A stretch of 64,000 nucleotides of DNA from Verrucomicrobiota bacterium (GTDB taxonomy: Bacteria; Verrucomicrobiota; Verrucomicrobiia; Chthoniobacterales; Terrimicrobiaceae). The notes beneath the pieces are model-generated. The model worked only from the letters and a program-made list of their open reading frames with translations, was not told the DNA's origin and did no database searches. Positions 26,372 to 35,634 of the stretch are shown piece after piece. How positions within the stretch are numbered: position 1 is the first letter of the stretch; every line of letters begins with the position of its first letter. The stretch is taken from positions 32,572-96,571 of the forward strand of contig JAFKMU010000052.1 of the NCBI GenBank assembly GCA_017305195.1, read 5' to 3'. Both the position numbers and the translations under genes were made by a program.

Positions 26372-28671
26372 AAACCGTCTCCCCGCTCCGCCAGCGCCTG
26401 CCCTTTGCCTCGCTGCTGGTTCCTGTGGCGGGAGGCATCGTGTTTTCGCAGCTCTTTCAGCCGGCGCTCGCCTTTGTCGCCACCGTGGCGGCGCTGTCGC
26501 TCCTACTCTTCGGGATATCGTGCGTGCGCTGGACCGAAAGCATGCGCGGCTGGTGGTTCAGCCTTTTCCTGGCCGCAGCCGTTGCGGTCGTCCACCTGGT
26601 CCAGAGCACGCAGAGCCCGGCGGCGATCTTCGCCCACTGGCTCGGCGATCACCGGGTCCCCGCCGTGGCGGAAGGCACAGTCGTTACCGAGCCGTCCGTC
26701 TTTTCCCCCAGAAGCGCTCGGTTTGAGTTCCGTCTCGACTCGCTGACGATGGGCGATGCCCGTCTTGCCGCCCCGATCACCATCCAGGTCCGCTGGCGAG
26801 GAGCCGCTCCGCAGTACGGGGACCGGTTGAGGATCTCGGGCCAGCTTTCCAATATCACGCCTCCCCGGAATCCCGGCCAGTTCGACGCAGCCGCATGGTC
26901 GCAGCGAAAGAACATCCGCCAGGTGATAGAGGTCTTGCAGCCGGGTACGGCGGAATTGCTCGACCGCAACCAAGGAAACCCTCTGGTCCGGCTGTCAATC
27001 TCCATCCGGGAGTGGATGATCTCGGCCATCACCTACTCTGTGGATGATCCCGAGGTTTCCAACCTGCTGGCGGGGATGATCCTCGGCGACACGGCCGATA
27101 TTTCGCAGAGCATCCAGGAAGCCTTTCGCGCCACCGGCACCTACCATCTTTTTTCCGTCAGCGGACTCCATGTCGGCATCATGGCGATCATTCTCTGGTA
27201 TGCCCTCAAGACGCTGCGGCTTCCTCGCAAGATCACGGCCGCCCTCATCATTCCCCTGCTCTTTTTCTACGTCCTCATGACGGGGCTGAAGGCCGCCAGC
27301 ATCCGTGCGGCGGTGATGGGATCGATCATTCTCATCGGGCTCATGGCCGAGCGCAGGCCGGTGCTGTTCAACAATCTTTGCGCCGCTGCGTTTCTCATTC
27401 TATTGACTGATACCAACCAGCTGTTCAACGCAGGCTTCCAGCTCTCATTCGGTGTGGTGGCGTCAATCCTCCTGCTGAGCGCGATATTTGAGCGCAGGCT
27501 CGAGGAACCGCTGGCGCCCGATCCATTCATCCCGCACAAGCTTCTCTCCCCCGCCCGGCGATTCGGCCTCCGGACGACGCAGTTCTTTGCAGGCCTGACC
27601 GCCGTGTCACTGGCGGCGTGGCTCGGGTCCTTTCCGCTCACTGCAGGGTACTTTCACCTGGTCTCGTTTTCCGCACTGCCGGCCAATCTCATCGCCGTTC
27701 CGCTTTCGTTTGGGATCATGTGCCTCACCGCCCTCTCGGTCTGCTCCTTCCTGGTGTCCCCCTGGCTGGCCGGGATTTTCAACCAGACAAACTGGCTCCT
27801 AACCAAGGCCCTGCTGGTGAGCGTTCAGACATTCTCGCATCTCCCGGCGTCGCATGTGTTTCTCCCTCCCCTGCATCGACCGGAGCAAGTGGTCATTTTC
27901 GACGCGGGAGCCGGAGGAGCGGCCTGCATCCAATCCCAGGGGCGGACCTGGATCATTGATTGCGGGCCTCAATACTTCACCGATTCCGTCATCGTTCCCT
28001 ACCTGCGGTCCCAGGGCGTTCGCCGCCTCGACGGGCTGATCATTACGCATGGGGATGCCAATCATATGGGAGGCGCGGAAAATCTCATCCTCGCCACCCA
28101 GCCTCGACTCGTCCTCGACTCCGGCACGTCCCAGCAATCCCCGACGCGCAAAAAGCTCCTCGCCTCCCTGGAGACCCGCGGCATCGCGCCCGTCCTCGTC
28201 CGGGCCGGACACTGCGAAGATATTTCCCCGGCGGCATCCCTGGAGATCCTCTATCCTCCCGCCGTTCCGCCCAAGGCCGTGGCGGACAATCTCGCCATCG
28301 TCGCGCTGCTGACGCTGGATGGGCGGCGCATCCTCCTGGCCTCCGACATCGGGTCGCTCGCGGAAACCTGGCTGCTTGAGAATGCCCGCGAACGCCTGGC
28401 CTGCGACATTCTCGTGCAAGGAACCTCCCATGCCGGCAGGACGACTCCCCCGGATTTCCTGGAAGCAGCCAGCCCTTGCATCGTCATCGCGACCGCCGCA
28501 GATTTTCCCGAGACCGAACGCATCCCCGGGCGCTGGGCTGAGCAACTTGCCAGACAAGGTATCACGTTGATCCGACAAGACGAAACCGGGGCGGTTGTGC
28601 TAACTCTCTCCGACGGAAAACTCACCGCAAAAGGATTTCTCAATCACGCAACATGGCATCTCCCTCAGTAA
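26368..28671 (+). CDS. comEC: ComEC/Rec2-family DNA uptake channel
   Basis: 767 residues. The N-terminal DUF4131-like membrane/OB part (about 1-200) is followed by the Competence domain with many helices; its signature is AFRATGTYHLFSVSGLHVGI. The C-terminal metallo-beta-lactamase-like domain starts near residue 505 (VVIFDAGAGGAACIQ). ComEC transports single-stranded DNA across the inner membrane during transformation. The metal motif here reads HGDANHMGG, with Asn565 where Asp is normal in the HxDxDH signature, so hydrolase activity may be impaired. The GTG start overlaps the previous stop. comF lies at 39593-40318. Confidence 0.9.
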   Translation: MKTVSPLRQRLPFASLLVPVAGGIVFSQLFQPALAFVATVAALSLLLFGISCVRWTESMRGWWFSLFLAAAVAVVHLVQSTQSPAAIFAHWLGDHRVPAVAEGTVVTEPSVFSPRSARFEFRLDSLTMGDARLAAPITIQVRWRGAAPQYGDRLRISGQLSNITPPRNPGQFDAAAWSQRKNIRQVIEVLQPGTAELLDRNQGNPLVRLSISIREWMISAITYSVDDPEVSNLLAGMILGDTADISQSIQEAFRATGTYHLFSVSGLHVGIMAIILWYALKTLRLPRKITAALIIPLLFFYVLMTGLKAASIRAAVMGSIILIGLMAERRPVLFNNLCAAAFLILLTDTNQLFNAGFQLSFGVVASILLLSAIFERRLEEPLAPDPFIPHKLLSPARRFGLRTTQFFAGLTAVSLAAWLGSFPLTAGYFHLVSFSALPANLIAVPLSFGIMCLTALSVCSFLVSPWLAGIFNQTNWLLTKALLVSVQTFSHLPASHVFLPPLHRPEQVVIFDAGAGGAACIQSQGRTWIIDCGPQYFTDSVIVPYLRSQGVRRLDGLIITHGDANHMGGAENLILATQPRLVLDSGTSQQSPTRKKLLASLETRGIAPVLVRAGHCEDISPAASLEILYPPAVPPKAVADNLAIVALLTLDGRRILLASDIGSLAETWLLENARERLACDILVQGTSHAGRTTPPDFLEAASPCIVIATAADFPETERIPGRWAEQLARQGITLIRQDETGAVVLTLSDGKLTAKGFLNHATWHLPQ

Positions 28672-29456
28672 ATCTCCCGCTTCTCGACGTCAGCGACCTT
28701 ACCATCCGGCGCGAATCCTCCTACGTCCTCTCCCATGTCCACTGGACCGTGCGCAAGGGGGAGCACTGGGTCATCCTCGGCGCCAACGGATCAGGTAAAA
28801 CCTCCCTGCTCAAGGCCATCGCCGGATATATGCCGCCGACGGACGGAGACATCTCCGTGCTCGGCGAGACGTTTGGCTCCAGCGACTGGAGGGAGCTGCG
28901 CAAACGTATCGGCGTGGTCAGCGCCAGCATTTCCCACCTCTGCCACGACGAGGATCCCGCTCTGGAAATCGTCGCGGGAGGCTTGCAGGCGATGATCGGA
29001 CTCTGGGGCAGGCTCCGGGCGGGCGATGAAAAGAAAGCCCTCTCCGCCCTGGGGCTCGTGCGGGCGCGCTACCTGGCAAACCGCCGCTGGGAGGTCCTCT
29101 CGCAGGGAGAACGCCAGAAGGTGCTCATCGCCCGGGCGCTGATTTCCGCTCCCCCGCTGCTCATCCTCGACGAACCCTGCTCGGGGCTGGACCCCGTGGC
29201 ACGGGAACGATTTCTCCAGGATCTCCGGCATCTGGCGGCCAAACGCACCGCCCCGGCCATTATTCTCGTCACGCACCACATCGAAGAGGTGCTGCCGGAA
29301 TGCACCCATCTCCTGGCGCTCAAGGACGGCAAGGTGGAATATAGCGGCTCGATCACCGAAGGGCTGACCTCGGCGACCCTGAGCCGCACCTTTTCCGCAA
29401 AGATGAGGGTCCGCCGATCCGAGGGCCGTTATTCCCTGCACGGCCTTTCGGTCTAG
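28653..29456 (+). CDS. orphan ABC transporter ATP-binding protein
   Basis: 267 residues, one nucleotide-binding domain. Walker A GANGSGKT (43-50), signature LSQGERQKVLIARAL, Walker B LLILDEPCSGLDP and the switch His in LVTHHIEEVLPE are all present. The closest pattern is the ModF/YlmA-like or iron/molybdate-type ATPase that acts without an adjacent permease. No permease or binding protein is nearby. The start lies inside the comEC 3' end (19-base overlap), so it belongs to that transcript. The substrate is unknown. Confidence 0.88.
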   Translation: MASPSVNLPLLDVSDLTIRRESSYVLSHVHWTVRKGEHWVILGANGSGKTSLLKAIAGYMPPTDGDISVLGETFGSSDWRELRKRIGVVSASISHLCHDEDPALEIVAGGLQAMIGLWGRLRAGDEKKALSALGLVRARYLANRRWEVLSQGERQKVLIARALISAPPLLILDEPCSGLDPVARERFLQDLRHLAAKRTAPAIILVTHHIEEVLPECTHLLALKDGKVEYSGSITEGLTSATLSRTFSAKMRVRRSEGRYSLHGLSV

Positions 29457-30251
29457 CTATCCGACCTCCTCGACCATTTCGCTGACACGCTCGATGCCGA
29501 GGGCGCGACCGGTATGGGGGTCCACCTCCACGACTACGCCGCAAAGGCGCACCGGCCATTTTGCCACGGGAAACATGCCCGGCAGGTTGTCGATAAAGCG
29601 TTTGATGATCGGCTCGGGCTCACGGCCGAGGCAGGAATGTTCCGGCCCGCACATGCCCGCGTCGCAAAGGAATCCCGTGCCATTGGGCAGGATCTTCTCA
29701 TCTGCCGTCTGCACGTGGGTGTGGGTGCCAAACACGGCGGAAACCCGTCCATCCAGGAAGCGGGCCATGGCGATCTTTTCACTCGTGGTCTCGCTGTGCA
29801 TATCGACGATGATCACCGGGGTCTCCACTCGCATGCGGTTCACCTCGATCGAGGCAGCCGTGAAGGGATTATCCAGAATCGGCTGCATGAAGGTGCGCCC
29901 CTGGACGTTCAGCACCCCGATCTTGCCCTTGGCGGTATCAAGAATGATGCTGCCGTTGCCCGGTGCACCGTCTGGGTAATTGACCGGGCGCAGCAATCTC
30001 GGCTCCGTCTCGATATAAGAAGCCGTTTCCCGCTGGTCCCAGACGTGGTCGCCCGTGGTGATGACGGCCACCCCGCAGCGAAGCAGGTCGATGGCGATCT
30101 TGGCGGTGATCCCGCGGCCGGCCGCTGAGTTCTCACCATTCACAATGACAAAGTCGATTCCTCGCTCCTTGAGGAATACAGGCACTCTGCGAATCACTGC
30201 CTTGCGGCCCGGTTCGCCAACGATATCTCCGAGAAAGAGGATGCGGATCAT
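29457..30251 (-). CDS. TIGR00282/YmdB-family metallophosphoesterase
   Basis: 264 residues. The conserved metal-binding blocks of the YmdB family are visible: ILFLGDIVGEPGRKAV, FVIVNGENSAAGRGIT, GVAVITTGDHVWDQRE, VDMHSETTSEKIAMARFLDG and AVFGTHTHVQTADE. YmdB from Bacillus hydrolyses 2',3'- and 3',5'-cyclic nucleotides and affects biofilm formation. In many bacteria the gene sits beside rny (RNase Y), which is absent here. It is convergent with the ABC ATPase gene, with no space between their stop codons. Confidence 0.9.
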   Translation of the reverse strand: MIRILFLGDIVGEPGRKAVIRRVPVFLKERGIDFVIVNGENSAAGRGITAKIAIDLLRCGVAVITTGDHVWDQRETASYIETEPRLLRPVNYPDGAPGNGSIILDTAKGKIGVLNVQGRTFMQPILDNPFTAASIEVNRMRVETPVIIVDMHSETTSEKIAMARFLDGRVSAVFGTHTHVQTADEKILPNGTGFLCDAGMCGPEHSCLGREPEPIIKRFIDNLPGMFPVAKWPVRLCGVVVEVDPHTGRALGIERVSEMVEEVG

Positions 30252-30365
30252 CAGCCCTCCAGTAAATCACATGGGAAGCCGATGACAAACCTCTCGAAAA
30301 AAATCTCACCATCCCCCTCGATTTTGCTCCCCCCCGGCGGGATGAGGTGTGCTTAAATCCCCCCT

Positions 30366-31574
30366 GTGAAGCGACTCCTGCTCTCCGCCCTGCTTCTGGT
30401 CTCCCTCCATCCCGCCGAAGCCCGCCTGAGCCCGCTGGCCACCCCTCCGGACTGGTCTCGGCTCAACGTCTATCAGGGGACGATTTCCCGGACGGATTTC
30501 GTGGATTTGCTCGATCGTGTCTACGCTCCCAATGGCGCTTGGCATGACTACATCACCGTGACAGAGGCCGGAGCGGTGATCCGGACGAGCGGCGAGCCCT
30601 TTGTCCTGCGCTTCGCGCCGGATCGCGCCAGCGCCAAGGCCCCCGTGAATTCCTGGCGTCCGCGAGGCGGCTTGCCGCATGAGGAGCCCGGCAAACCGCT
30701 CGAGGGGCTGCGTATCGCCATCGATCCTGGCCATATCGGCGGTCCTTGGGCTCAAATGGAGGAAAGGTGGTTCAAGATCGGGAACACCAAGCCCGTCACC
30801 GAAGGCGACATGACTCTGAAGGTCGCCAAGCTCCTGGTTCCCCGCCTGGAAGCCCTCGGCGCAGAGGTCATGCTCACCCGGTCCAAAGCATGGCCGGTGA
30901 CCTCAACCCGTCCGGGCCAGTTGACCAAAGCCGCCCGCGCCTCCCTGGAGGACAAAAAGGCCGACATCACCGCCGAATCGTTGCAAAAAGAAAGCGAGCG
31001 GCTGTTTTACCGCGTCGCGGAGATTCGCCGCCGCGCCAAGCTGGTCAACGAAACCTTCCGGCCCGACCTCGTGCTGTGCCTCCATTTCAACGCCGAGGCC
31101 TGGGGAGATGAAAAAAATCCCAAGCTACTGGATGAAAATCACTTACATTTTCTTGTGACAGGTTCCTTCAGCGCCTCCGAGCTGGACTACGAGGATCAGC
31201 GGTTTGAAATGCTCACCAAGCTGCTCAACCGCTCGCTCTCCGAGGAAGTCGCCGTGACCAACGCCCTCTCAAAATCCATGACCGCACAGACGGGTCTGCC
31301 TCCCTACCTGTATCGGCAGGCGAATGCGATCCGGATCAATGGCAACCCCTATCTCTGGGCGCGCAATCTGCTGGCCAACCGCCTTTTCACCTGCCCGGTG
31401 GTCTACGTGGAGCCCTACGTGATGAACAACAAGCTCGTCTTTGACCGCATCCAGGCGGGGGATTACGACGGACGGAAGGAGTTTGGCGGCGCAATGAGAA
31501 AAAGTATCTACCGCGAATATGCGGATGGGATTGTCGACGGGCTTCTGGCGTATTATTCCAAACGTTCCCTGTGA
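30366..31574 (+). CDS. N-acetylmuramoyl-L-alanine amidase (Amidase_3), exported
   Basis: 402 residues with a signal peptide (1-19). The N-terminal part (20-110) is of unknown fold. The Amidase_3 domain begins at RIAIDPGHIGG. The zinc ligands are His123, Glu146 (VTEGDMTLKVA) and His240 (CLHFNAEAWG), and the catalytic Glu349 is in VEPYVMNN. It cleaves the amide bond between MurNAc and the stem peptide during septum splitting or wall remodelling. The insert between the second and third ligands (about 155-235) is longer and more helical than in AmiC-type enzymes. GTG start; the stop overlaps the parA start by four bases. Confidence 0.85.
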   Translation: MKRLLLSALLLVSLHPAEARLSPLATPPDWSRLNVYQGTISRTDFVDLLDRVYAPNGAWHDYITVTEAGAVIRTSGEPFVLRFAPDRASAKAPVNSWRPRGGLPHEEPGKPLEGLRIAIDPGHIGGPWAQMEERWFKIGNTKPVTEGDMTLKVAKLLVPRLEALGAEVMLTRSKAWPVTSTRPGQLTKAARASLEDKKADITAESLQKESERLFYRVAEIRRRAKLVNETFRPDLVLCLHFNAEAWGDEKNPKLLDENHLHFLVTGSFSASELDYEDQRFEMLTKLLNRSLSEEVAVTNALSKSMTAQTGLPPYLYRQANAIRINGNPYLWARNLLANRLFTCPVVYVEPYVMNNKLVFDRIQAGDYDGRKEFGGAMRKSIYREYADGIVDGLLAYYSKRSL

Positions 31575-32377
31575 AGATCATAGCCGTTGCCAACCAGAAG
31601 GGCGGAGTCGGAAAGACCACGACGACGCTGAGCCTCTCCGCCGCACTCGCCGAAAAGGGCGTGCGCGTCCTGCTCGTGGACGTCGATCCGCAGGGCAATG
31701 CCAGCAGCGCCCTCGGGGCCTCCGGGGAAAAAGGCAGCCTTTATCATGCCCTCATCGGCGAGAAACCCGCGGCCGACCTGGTCTACCCCACCCGTATCGA
31801 GAACCTCTGGACGATCCCGGCCACGCTCGATCTCGCCGGAGCAGAGGTGGAGGTCGCCCGGATGGATGGCCATCTGACCCAGCTTCGCCGTGTACTCACC
31901 CCGCTCAAGGAGCTCGGCCTCTACGATTACCTTTTCCTCGATTGCCCTCCCTCGCTCGGCATCCTGATGTCCAACGCGCTCTCGGCAGCTGACGAAATCC
32001 TCGTCCCCATCCAGTGCGAATATTACGCGTTGGAAGGTCTCGGCCTCCTCATGCAGGTGACCGAGCAGATCCGCGCCTCCGGGGCCAATCCCGACCTGTC
32101 GCTCTGCGGTTTGCTCATGACAATGTACGATGGTCGTACGAATCTGAACCCCGCCGTGGTCAAGGAAGTGCGCGATCACTTCCAGGAGGTCGTCTTCGAC
32201 ACCCTCATTCCGCGTACGGTTCGCTTTGCCGAGGCTCCAAGCCACGGTCGTACCATCATCGAGCACGATCCCGCCGGACAAGGCGCGGAGGCCTATCGTG
32301 CGCTCGCCGGGGAATTCCTCGAGCGCCAGAAAAAGGGCGTCGCCTTTGTCAGCGGAGCCACCACTCACCATTCTTGA
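31571..32377 (+). CDS. parA: ParA/Soj-family chromosome partitioning ATPase
   Basis: 268 residues. The deviant Walker A is KGGVGKTTT (10-18, with signature lysines 10 and 15), Walker A' is VLLVDVDPQGNASSALG and Walker B is YLFLDCPPSLGIL. The SLCGLLMTMYDGRTNLNPAV and RTVRFAEAPSHGRTI stretches are typical of chromosomal Soj. It uses nucleoid-bound ATP states to move ParB-bound origins. No parB follows; pyrE does. GTG start overlaps the amidase stop. A role in positioning other cargo cannot be excluded because the ParB partner is not visible. Confidence 0.9.
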   Translation: MKIIAVANQKGGVGKTTTTLSLSAALAEKGVRVLLVDVDPQGNASSALGASGEKGSLYHALIGEKPAADLVYPTRIENLWTIPATLDLAGAEVEVARMDGHLTQLRRVLTPLKELGLYDYLFLDCPPSLGILMSNALSAADEILVPIQCEYYALEGLGLLMQVTEQIRASGANPDLSLCGLLMTMYDGRTNLNPAVVKEVRDHFQEVVFDTLIPRTVRFAEAPSHGRTIIEHDPAGQGAEAYRALAGEFLERQKKGVAFVSGATTHHS

Positions 32378-32379
32378 AC

Positions 32380-32946
32380 ATGAACGAAGTCCTCGATCTC
32401 TTCCGCCAGACCGGCGCGCTCCTCAACGGCCATTTCATCCTGCGTTCCGGGCTGCATAGCCGGGAGTTCTTCCAGTGCGCCCTGCTCCTTCAGGATGCCA
32501 CCATCGCCTCGCAGGTTTGCGGGATGCTTGCTGAGAAGCTCTCGGGCTACGACGCTACGACTGTCGTTTCCCCGGCGGTCGGCGGCATCATTGTGGGCCA
32601 GGAGGTCGCCCGCCACCTCGGGAAGAAGCACATCTTTGTCGAAAAGGACGGCAACGGCGGCCTTGTGCTGCGCCGCGGCTTCACCATCACACCGGGCGAG
32701 CGTTTCCTCGTCGCCGAGGACGTAGTCACACGCGGCGGCCGCGTGCAGGAAACCATCCAGATCATCAAGGACCACGGCGGCGTGGTCGTGGCCGCAGGGT
32801 CCATCGTGGATCGCAGCGGAGGAAATCTGCCCGACTTCGGCTGCCCGTTTGTTTCGCTGGTCCAGATGACGCCTGAGACCTTTGAGGCGGATAATATTCC
32901 CGCCGATCTCGCAGGCATCCCCGCGATCAAGCCTGGCAGCAAATAA
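32380..32946 (+). CDS. pyrE: orotate phosphoribosyltransferase
   Basis: Pyrimidine synthesis: joins orotate to PRPP to give OMP. 188 residues. The N-terminus GALLNGHFILRSGLHSREFF holds the OPRT substrate-binding lysine/arginine region. The flexible catalytic loop follows (HIFVEKDGNGGLVLRRGFTI) and the PRPP-binding motif is VAEDVVTRGGRVQETIQII. ATG 32380 lies two bases after the parA stop, so the two are co-transcribed with the amidase gene. The loop is of the type seen in PyrE of cyanobacteria and Verrucomicrobia. Confidence 0.93.
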   Translation: MNEVLDLFRQTGALLNGHFILRSGLHSREFFQCALLLQDATIASQVCGMLAEKLSGYDATTVVSPAVGGIIVGQEVARHLGKKHIFVEKDGNGGLVLRRGFTITPGERFLVAEDVVTRGGRVQETIQIIKDHGGVVVAAGSIVDRSGGNLPDFGCPFVSLVQMTPETFEADNIPADLAGIPAIKPGSK

Positions 32947-32993
32947 GAGGCTTTGGTCTTGATGGGAGAGGGATTGCGCCGGACAGTAGGCGC

Positions 32994-34376
32994 GTGAAGT
33001 GGCTGTTCATCCCTCTCCTTGCCCTGCTCGCCCTCCCCGTCCACGCAGCTGAACCCAAAATCCGCGAGGGTTCCGTGGTCGTCTTGCCCATTGAGGGAGA
33101 GGTCAGCGAGGCGCAGTTTTATTTCATGCGCCGCATCCTCAAGGAGGCGGAGTCGGCCAAGGCGGCGGCCTTGGTTATCGACATGGATACCTACGGCGGC
33201 AGCCTCGGTGCAGCGGTAAAAATGCAGGATGCGCTGATGAAATCGCCCATCCCGACCATTACGTATGTAAACCCCAACGCGGGTTCCGCCGGGGCGCTCA
33301 TCGCGCTTTCCACACGAAGGGTTTTCATGGCCCCGGTCAGCGCCATCGGCGCTGCCGCCCCGGTGATGGGTGGAGGCGAGGATCTTCAGGAGACGATGAA
33401 CGCCAAGGTCGTCTCGTATTTCTCCGGCTACTTCCGCAGCGCAGCGGAGAGAAACGGCTACAACCCCGAACTCGCAGAGGCCTTCATCAACAAGGACAAG
33501 GAGGTCAAGATCGGCGACCAGGTCATCAATCCTGCTGGAAAACTCCTCACCCTGAGCGCGCAGGAGGCCGTGAAAGAATACAATGGCAAGCCGCTCCTCG
33601 CCTCCGGCATCGCAGATTCGCTCGATGATCTGGCCAAAAAGGCGGGGCTCAATCCGCAGGAGATCGTCAAGATCGCGCCGAGCGGATTCGAGACGGTGGC
33701 CCGATGGATCACGATGTTCGCGCCATTTCTCATGATGGCGGGAATCCTCGCGGCCTACCTTGAGTTCAAGTCCCCGGGCTTCGGCGTGCCCGGCGTGATC
33801 GCGGCCATCTGCTTTCTGCTCTTTTTCTTCGGCCACTATATTGCGGGACTCACGGGCTTCGAGGTGGCTGCATTCTTCTTCCTCGGCGTCATCCTCATCG
33901 TGGTGGAGCTGCTCTTTTTCCCTGGCATCGCCATCCTCGCCGCGCTCGGCCTCATTCTCATGCTTGGCTCGCTGTTCTTTGCGATGGTGGACTACTACCC
34001 CGCCCAGCCGCTTAACCTCGATTGGGAACTGGTGGCCCGCCCGCTCGCCAATCTCGGCATCGCTCTCGTGCTGACGGTGATCGGCATGGTGCTGCTCGCG
34101 AAATATTTCCCGCACCTGCCTTTCTTCCGGCGGGTCATTCTCAGCCCGTCCACCTCGGCAGGTCCGGCCCTGCCGGTGGATGCCGTGGTTCGTGCGCCGG
34201 TTCTCAGCGTCGGCGCCGTAGGGAAAGCCCGCACCATCCTTCGCCCGGCGGGAAAGGCGGATATTGAGGGATTGCTGGTTGATGTCGTTACGGACGGAGA
34301 ATTCATTGATCCCGGCGCGTCGATCCGCGTCCTGCGGGTCGAGGGGGAGAAAGTCGTGGTCGAAGCCGTCCGCTGA
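32994..34376 (+). CDS. NfeD-family membrane serine protease (ClpP-class)
   Basis: 460 residues. A signal peptide (1-18) leads to a ClpP-like domain (about 25-230). The nucleophile is Ser98 in NAGSAGALIAL and the base is probably a lysine in the FINKDKEVKIGD segment (167-172). Four or five membrane helices follow (about 235-380), and the C-terminal OB-fold NfeD domain (about 390-460: GAVGKARTILRPAGKADIEG) ends the protein. Such full-length proteins are usually paired with a stomatin homologue, which is not adjacent here. They are thought to act in membrane protein quality control. GTG start. Confidence 0.88.
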   Translation: MKWLFIPLLALLALPVHAAEPKIREGSVVVLPIEGEVSEAQFYFMRRILKEAESAKAAALVIDMDTYGGSLGAAVKMQDALMKSPIPTITYVNPNAGSAGALIALSTRRVFMAPVSAIGAAAPVMGGGEDLQETMNAKVVSYFSGYFRSAAERNGYNPELAEAFINKDKEVKIGDQVINPAGKLLTLSAQEAVKEYNGKPLLASGIADSLDDLAKKAGLNPQEIVKIAPSGFETVARWITMFAPFLMMAGILAAYLEFKSPGFGVPGVIAAICFLLFFFGHYIAGLTGFEVAAFFFLGVILIVVELLFFPGIAILAALGLILMLGSLFFAMVDYYPAQPLNLDWELVARPLANLGIALVLTVIGMVLLAKYFPHLPFFRRVILSPSTSAGPALPVDAVVRAPVLSVGAVGKARTILRPAGKADIEGLLVDVVTDGEFIDPGASIRVLRVEGEKVVVEAVR

Positions 34377-34465
34377 CCGTTTCCCGCACGAAGCTCCGAA
34401 AACACTCCGCCTTTGACACCATCCGCCGGGAGAGTCAGAGTCGGAAGGTAACCAACTATTATCTT

Positions 34466-34948
34466 ATGGCACTTCCCGTAGGCGCAACAGCCCCCGATTT
34501 CACCCTCAAGTCCGCCGGCCCGAATGGCCTCGAAGACATCTCACTGAGCAGCAACCTCGGCGTCCAGGCCACCGTCCTCCTTTTCTTCCCGCTCGCCTTC
34601 ACCAGCGTGTGCACGCAGGAGTTCTGTGATCTCACCGCCGGCCTGAGCCGCTATGCCGAGCTCAATGCCGATGTGATCGGCATCAGCGTGGACAGTCCGT
34701 TCGCGCAGGACGCCTGGGCCAAGAAGGAAAAGATCACCATCAAGCTCGCCAGCGATCTCAACAAGGAGACCACCAAGGCCTACGACGTGCTCTTCCCCGC
34801 CCTCGCCGGAATCGGTGACACGTCGGCTCGCGCCGCCTTCGTCATCGGCAAGGATGGCGTGATCTACTACAGCGAGCAGACCCCGAGCCCGAAGGAGCTC
34901 CCGAGCTTCGACAAGATCGAGCAGGTCCTCAGCACCCTCACCCTATAG
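34466..34948 (+). CDS. peroxiredoxin (AhpE/BCP-like)
   Basis: 160 residues. The active site PLAFTSVCTQEFC gives peroxidatic Cys49 with the Pro/Thr/Cys arrangement PxxxTxxC; Cys54 is a possible resolving residue in an atypical 2-Cys mechanism. The conserved Arg is in SARAAFVIGKDGVI. It reduces hydroperoxides and is probably cytoplasmic. It is followed after eight bases by an OmpA-like lipoprotein gene, so the two may share a transcript. A paralogous protective enzyme (the glutathione peroxidase at 1792) also lies in the window. Confidence 0.92.
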   Translation: MALPVGATAPDFTLKSAGPNGLEDISLSSNLGVQATVLLFFPLAFTSVCTQEFCDLTAGLSRYAELNADVIGISVDSPFAQDAWAKKEKITIKLASDLNKETTKAYDVLFPALAGIGDTSARAAFVIGKDGVIYYSEQTPSPKELPSFDKIEQVLSTLTL

Positions 34949-34956
34949 GCCTTACC

Positions 34957-35625
34957 ATGGCTGTTCCGTTGCGACTCGCCTGCCTGCTGGCAGCCATCGC
35001 TCTCACCGGTTGCGACCGCAAGGCCGCACCGGTCGCGGCAGGCACCCCGACGCCGGCTCCGGTTAACGAACCGGGCTATGCCGGAATTCCTGAAGCCTCC
35101 GCCAGCCCCGCTGTCGCCGAGGCTCCCGCAGGAAAGGTCGTCGCTCCGGAACAAGTCAATACCGACGCCGCCAACACCGAAAACCAGGCGGTAAAAACCA
35201 AGGTGCTGGCGCGCATCGATGTCATGCCCAACCTCACGCCCGAGGAAAAGGACAAGCTCTACGTCCAGGTGGAGCGCGCCCGGGGCATGGGCAAGATCAT
35301 CACGATTCCTTTTGCTTCAGGAAAAACGACCGTCGGCGCGATGGAAATCGCCGCCCTGCAGGAAGCGGTCAAGCTTCCGCAAGTACAGAAGTTCGCCTCG
35401 GACCCTACCGTGATTTTCGTCGTCCTCGGCTTCGCTGATAAAAAAGGCGACCCGGCAAAAAATCAGGCCATTTCGCTTCAGCGGGCCGATAGCGTGGTGT
35501 CCACCCTCAAGCGCGGAGGCGTCCTCAATATCACTCACGCTGTCGGCATGGGCAGCTCGGAAATCTTCGACGCTCAAAATCTCGACAAGAACCGCGTGGT
35601 GGAGGTCTGGGCCGTCCTCCCCTAA
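34957..35625 (+). CDS. OmpA-like domain lipoprotein
   Basis: 222 residues. The signal ends in lipobox LTGC with lipidation at Cys19. An Ala/Pro/Thr/Val linker (about 22-75) precedes a C-terminal OmpA/MotB-like peptidoglycan-binding domain (about 110-222: IPFASGKTTVGAMEIAAL, VIFVVLGFADKKGDPAKNQA, SLQRADSVVSTLKRGG, DKNRVVEVW). The domain anchors outer-membrane lipoproteins to the wall. The canonical NxxLSxxRAxxV pattern is NQAISLQRADSVV here. The next gene, an FHA-ABC fusion, begins nine bases after the stop. Confidence 0.8.
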   Translation: MAVPLRLACLLAAIALTGCDRKAAPVAAGTPTPAPVNEPGYAGIPEASASPAVAEAPAGKVVAPEQVNTDAANTENQAVKTKVLARIDVMPNLTPEEKDKLYVQVERARGMGKIITIPFASGKTTVGAMEIAALQEAVKLPQVQKFASDPTVIFVVLGFADKKGDPAKNQAISLQRADSVVSTLKRGGVLNITHAVGMGSSEIFDAQNLDKNRVVEVWAVLP

Positions 35626-35634
35626 ATCCCTGCC

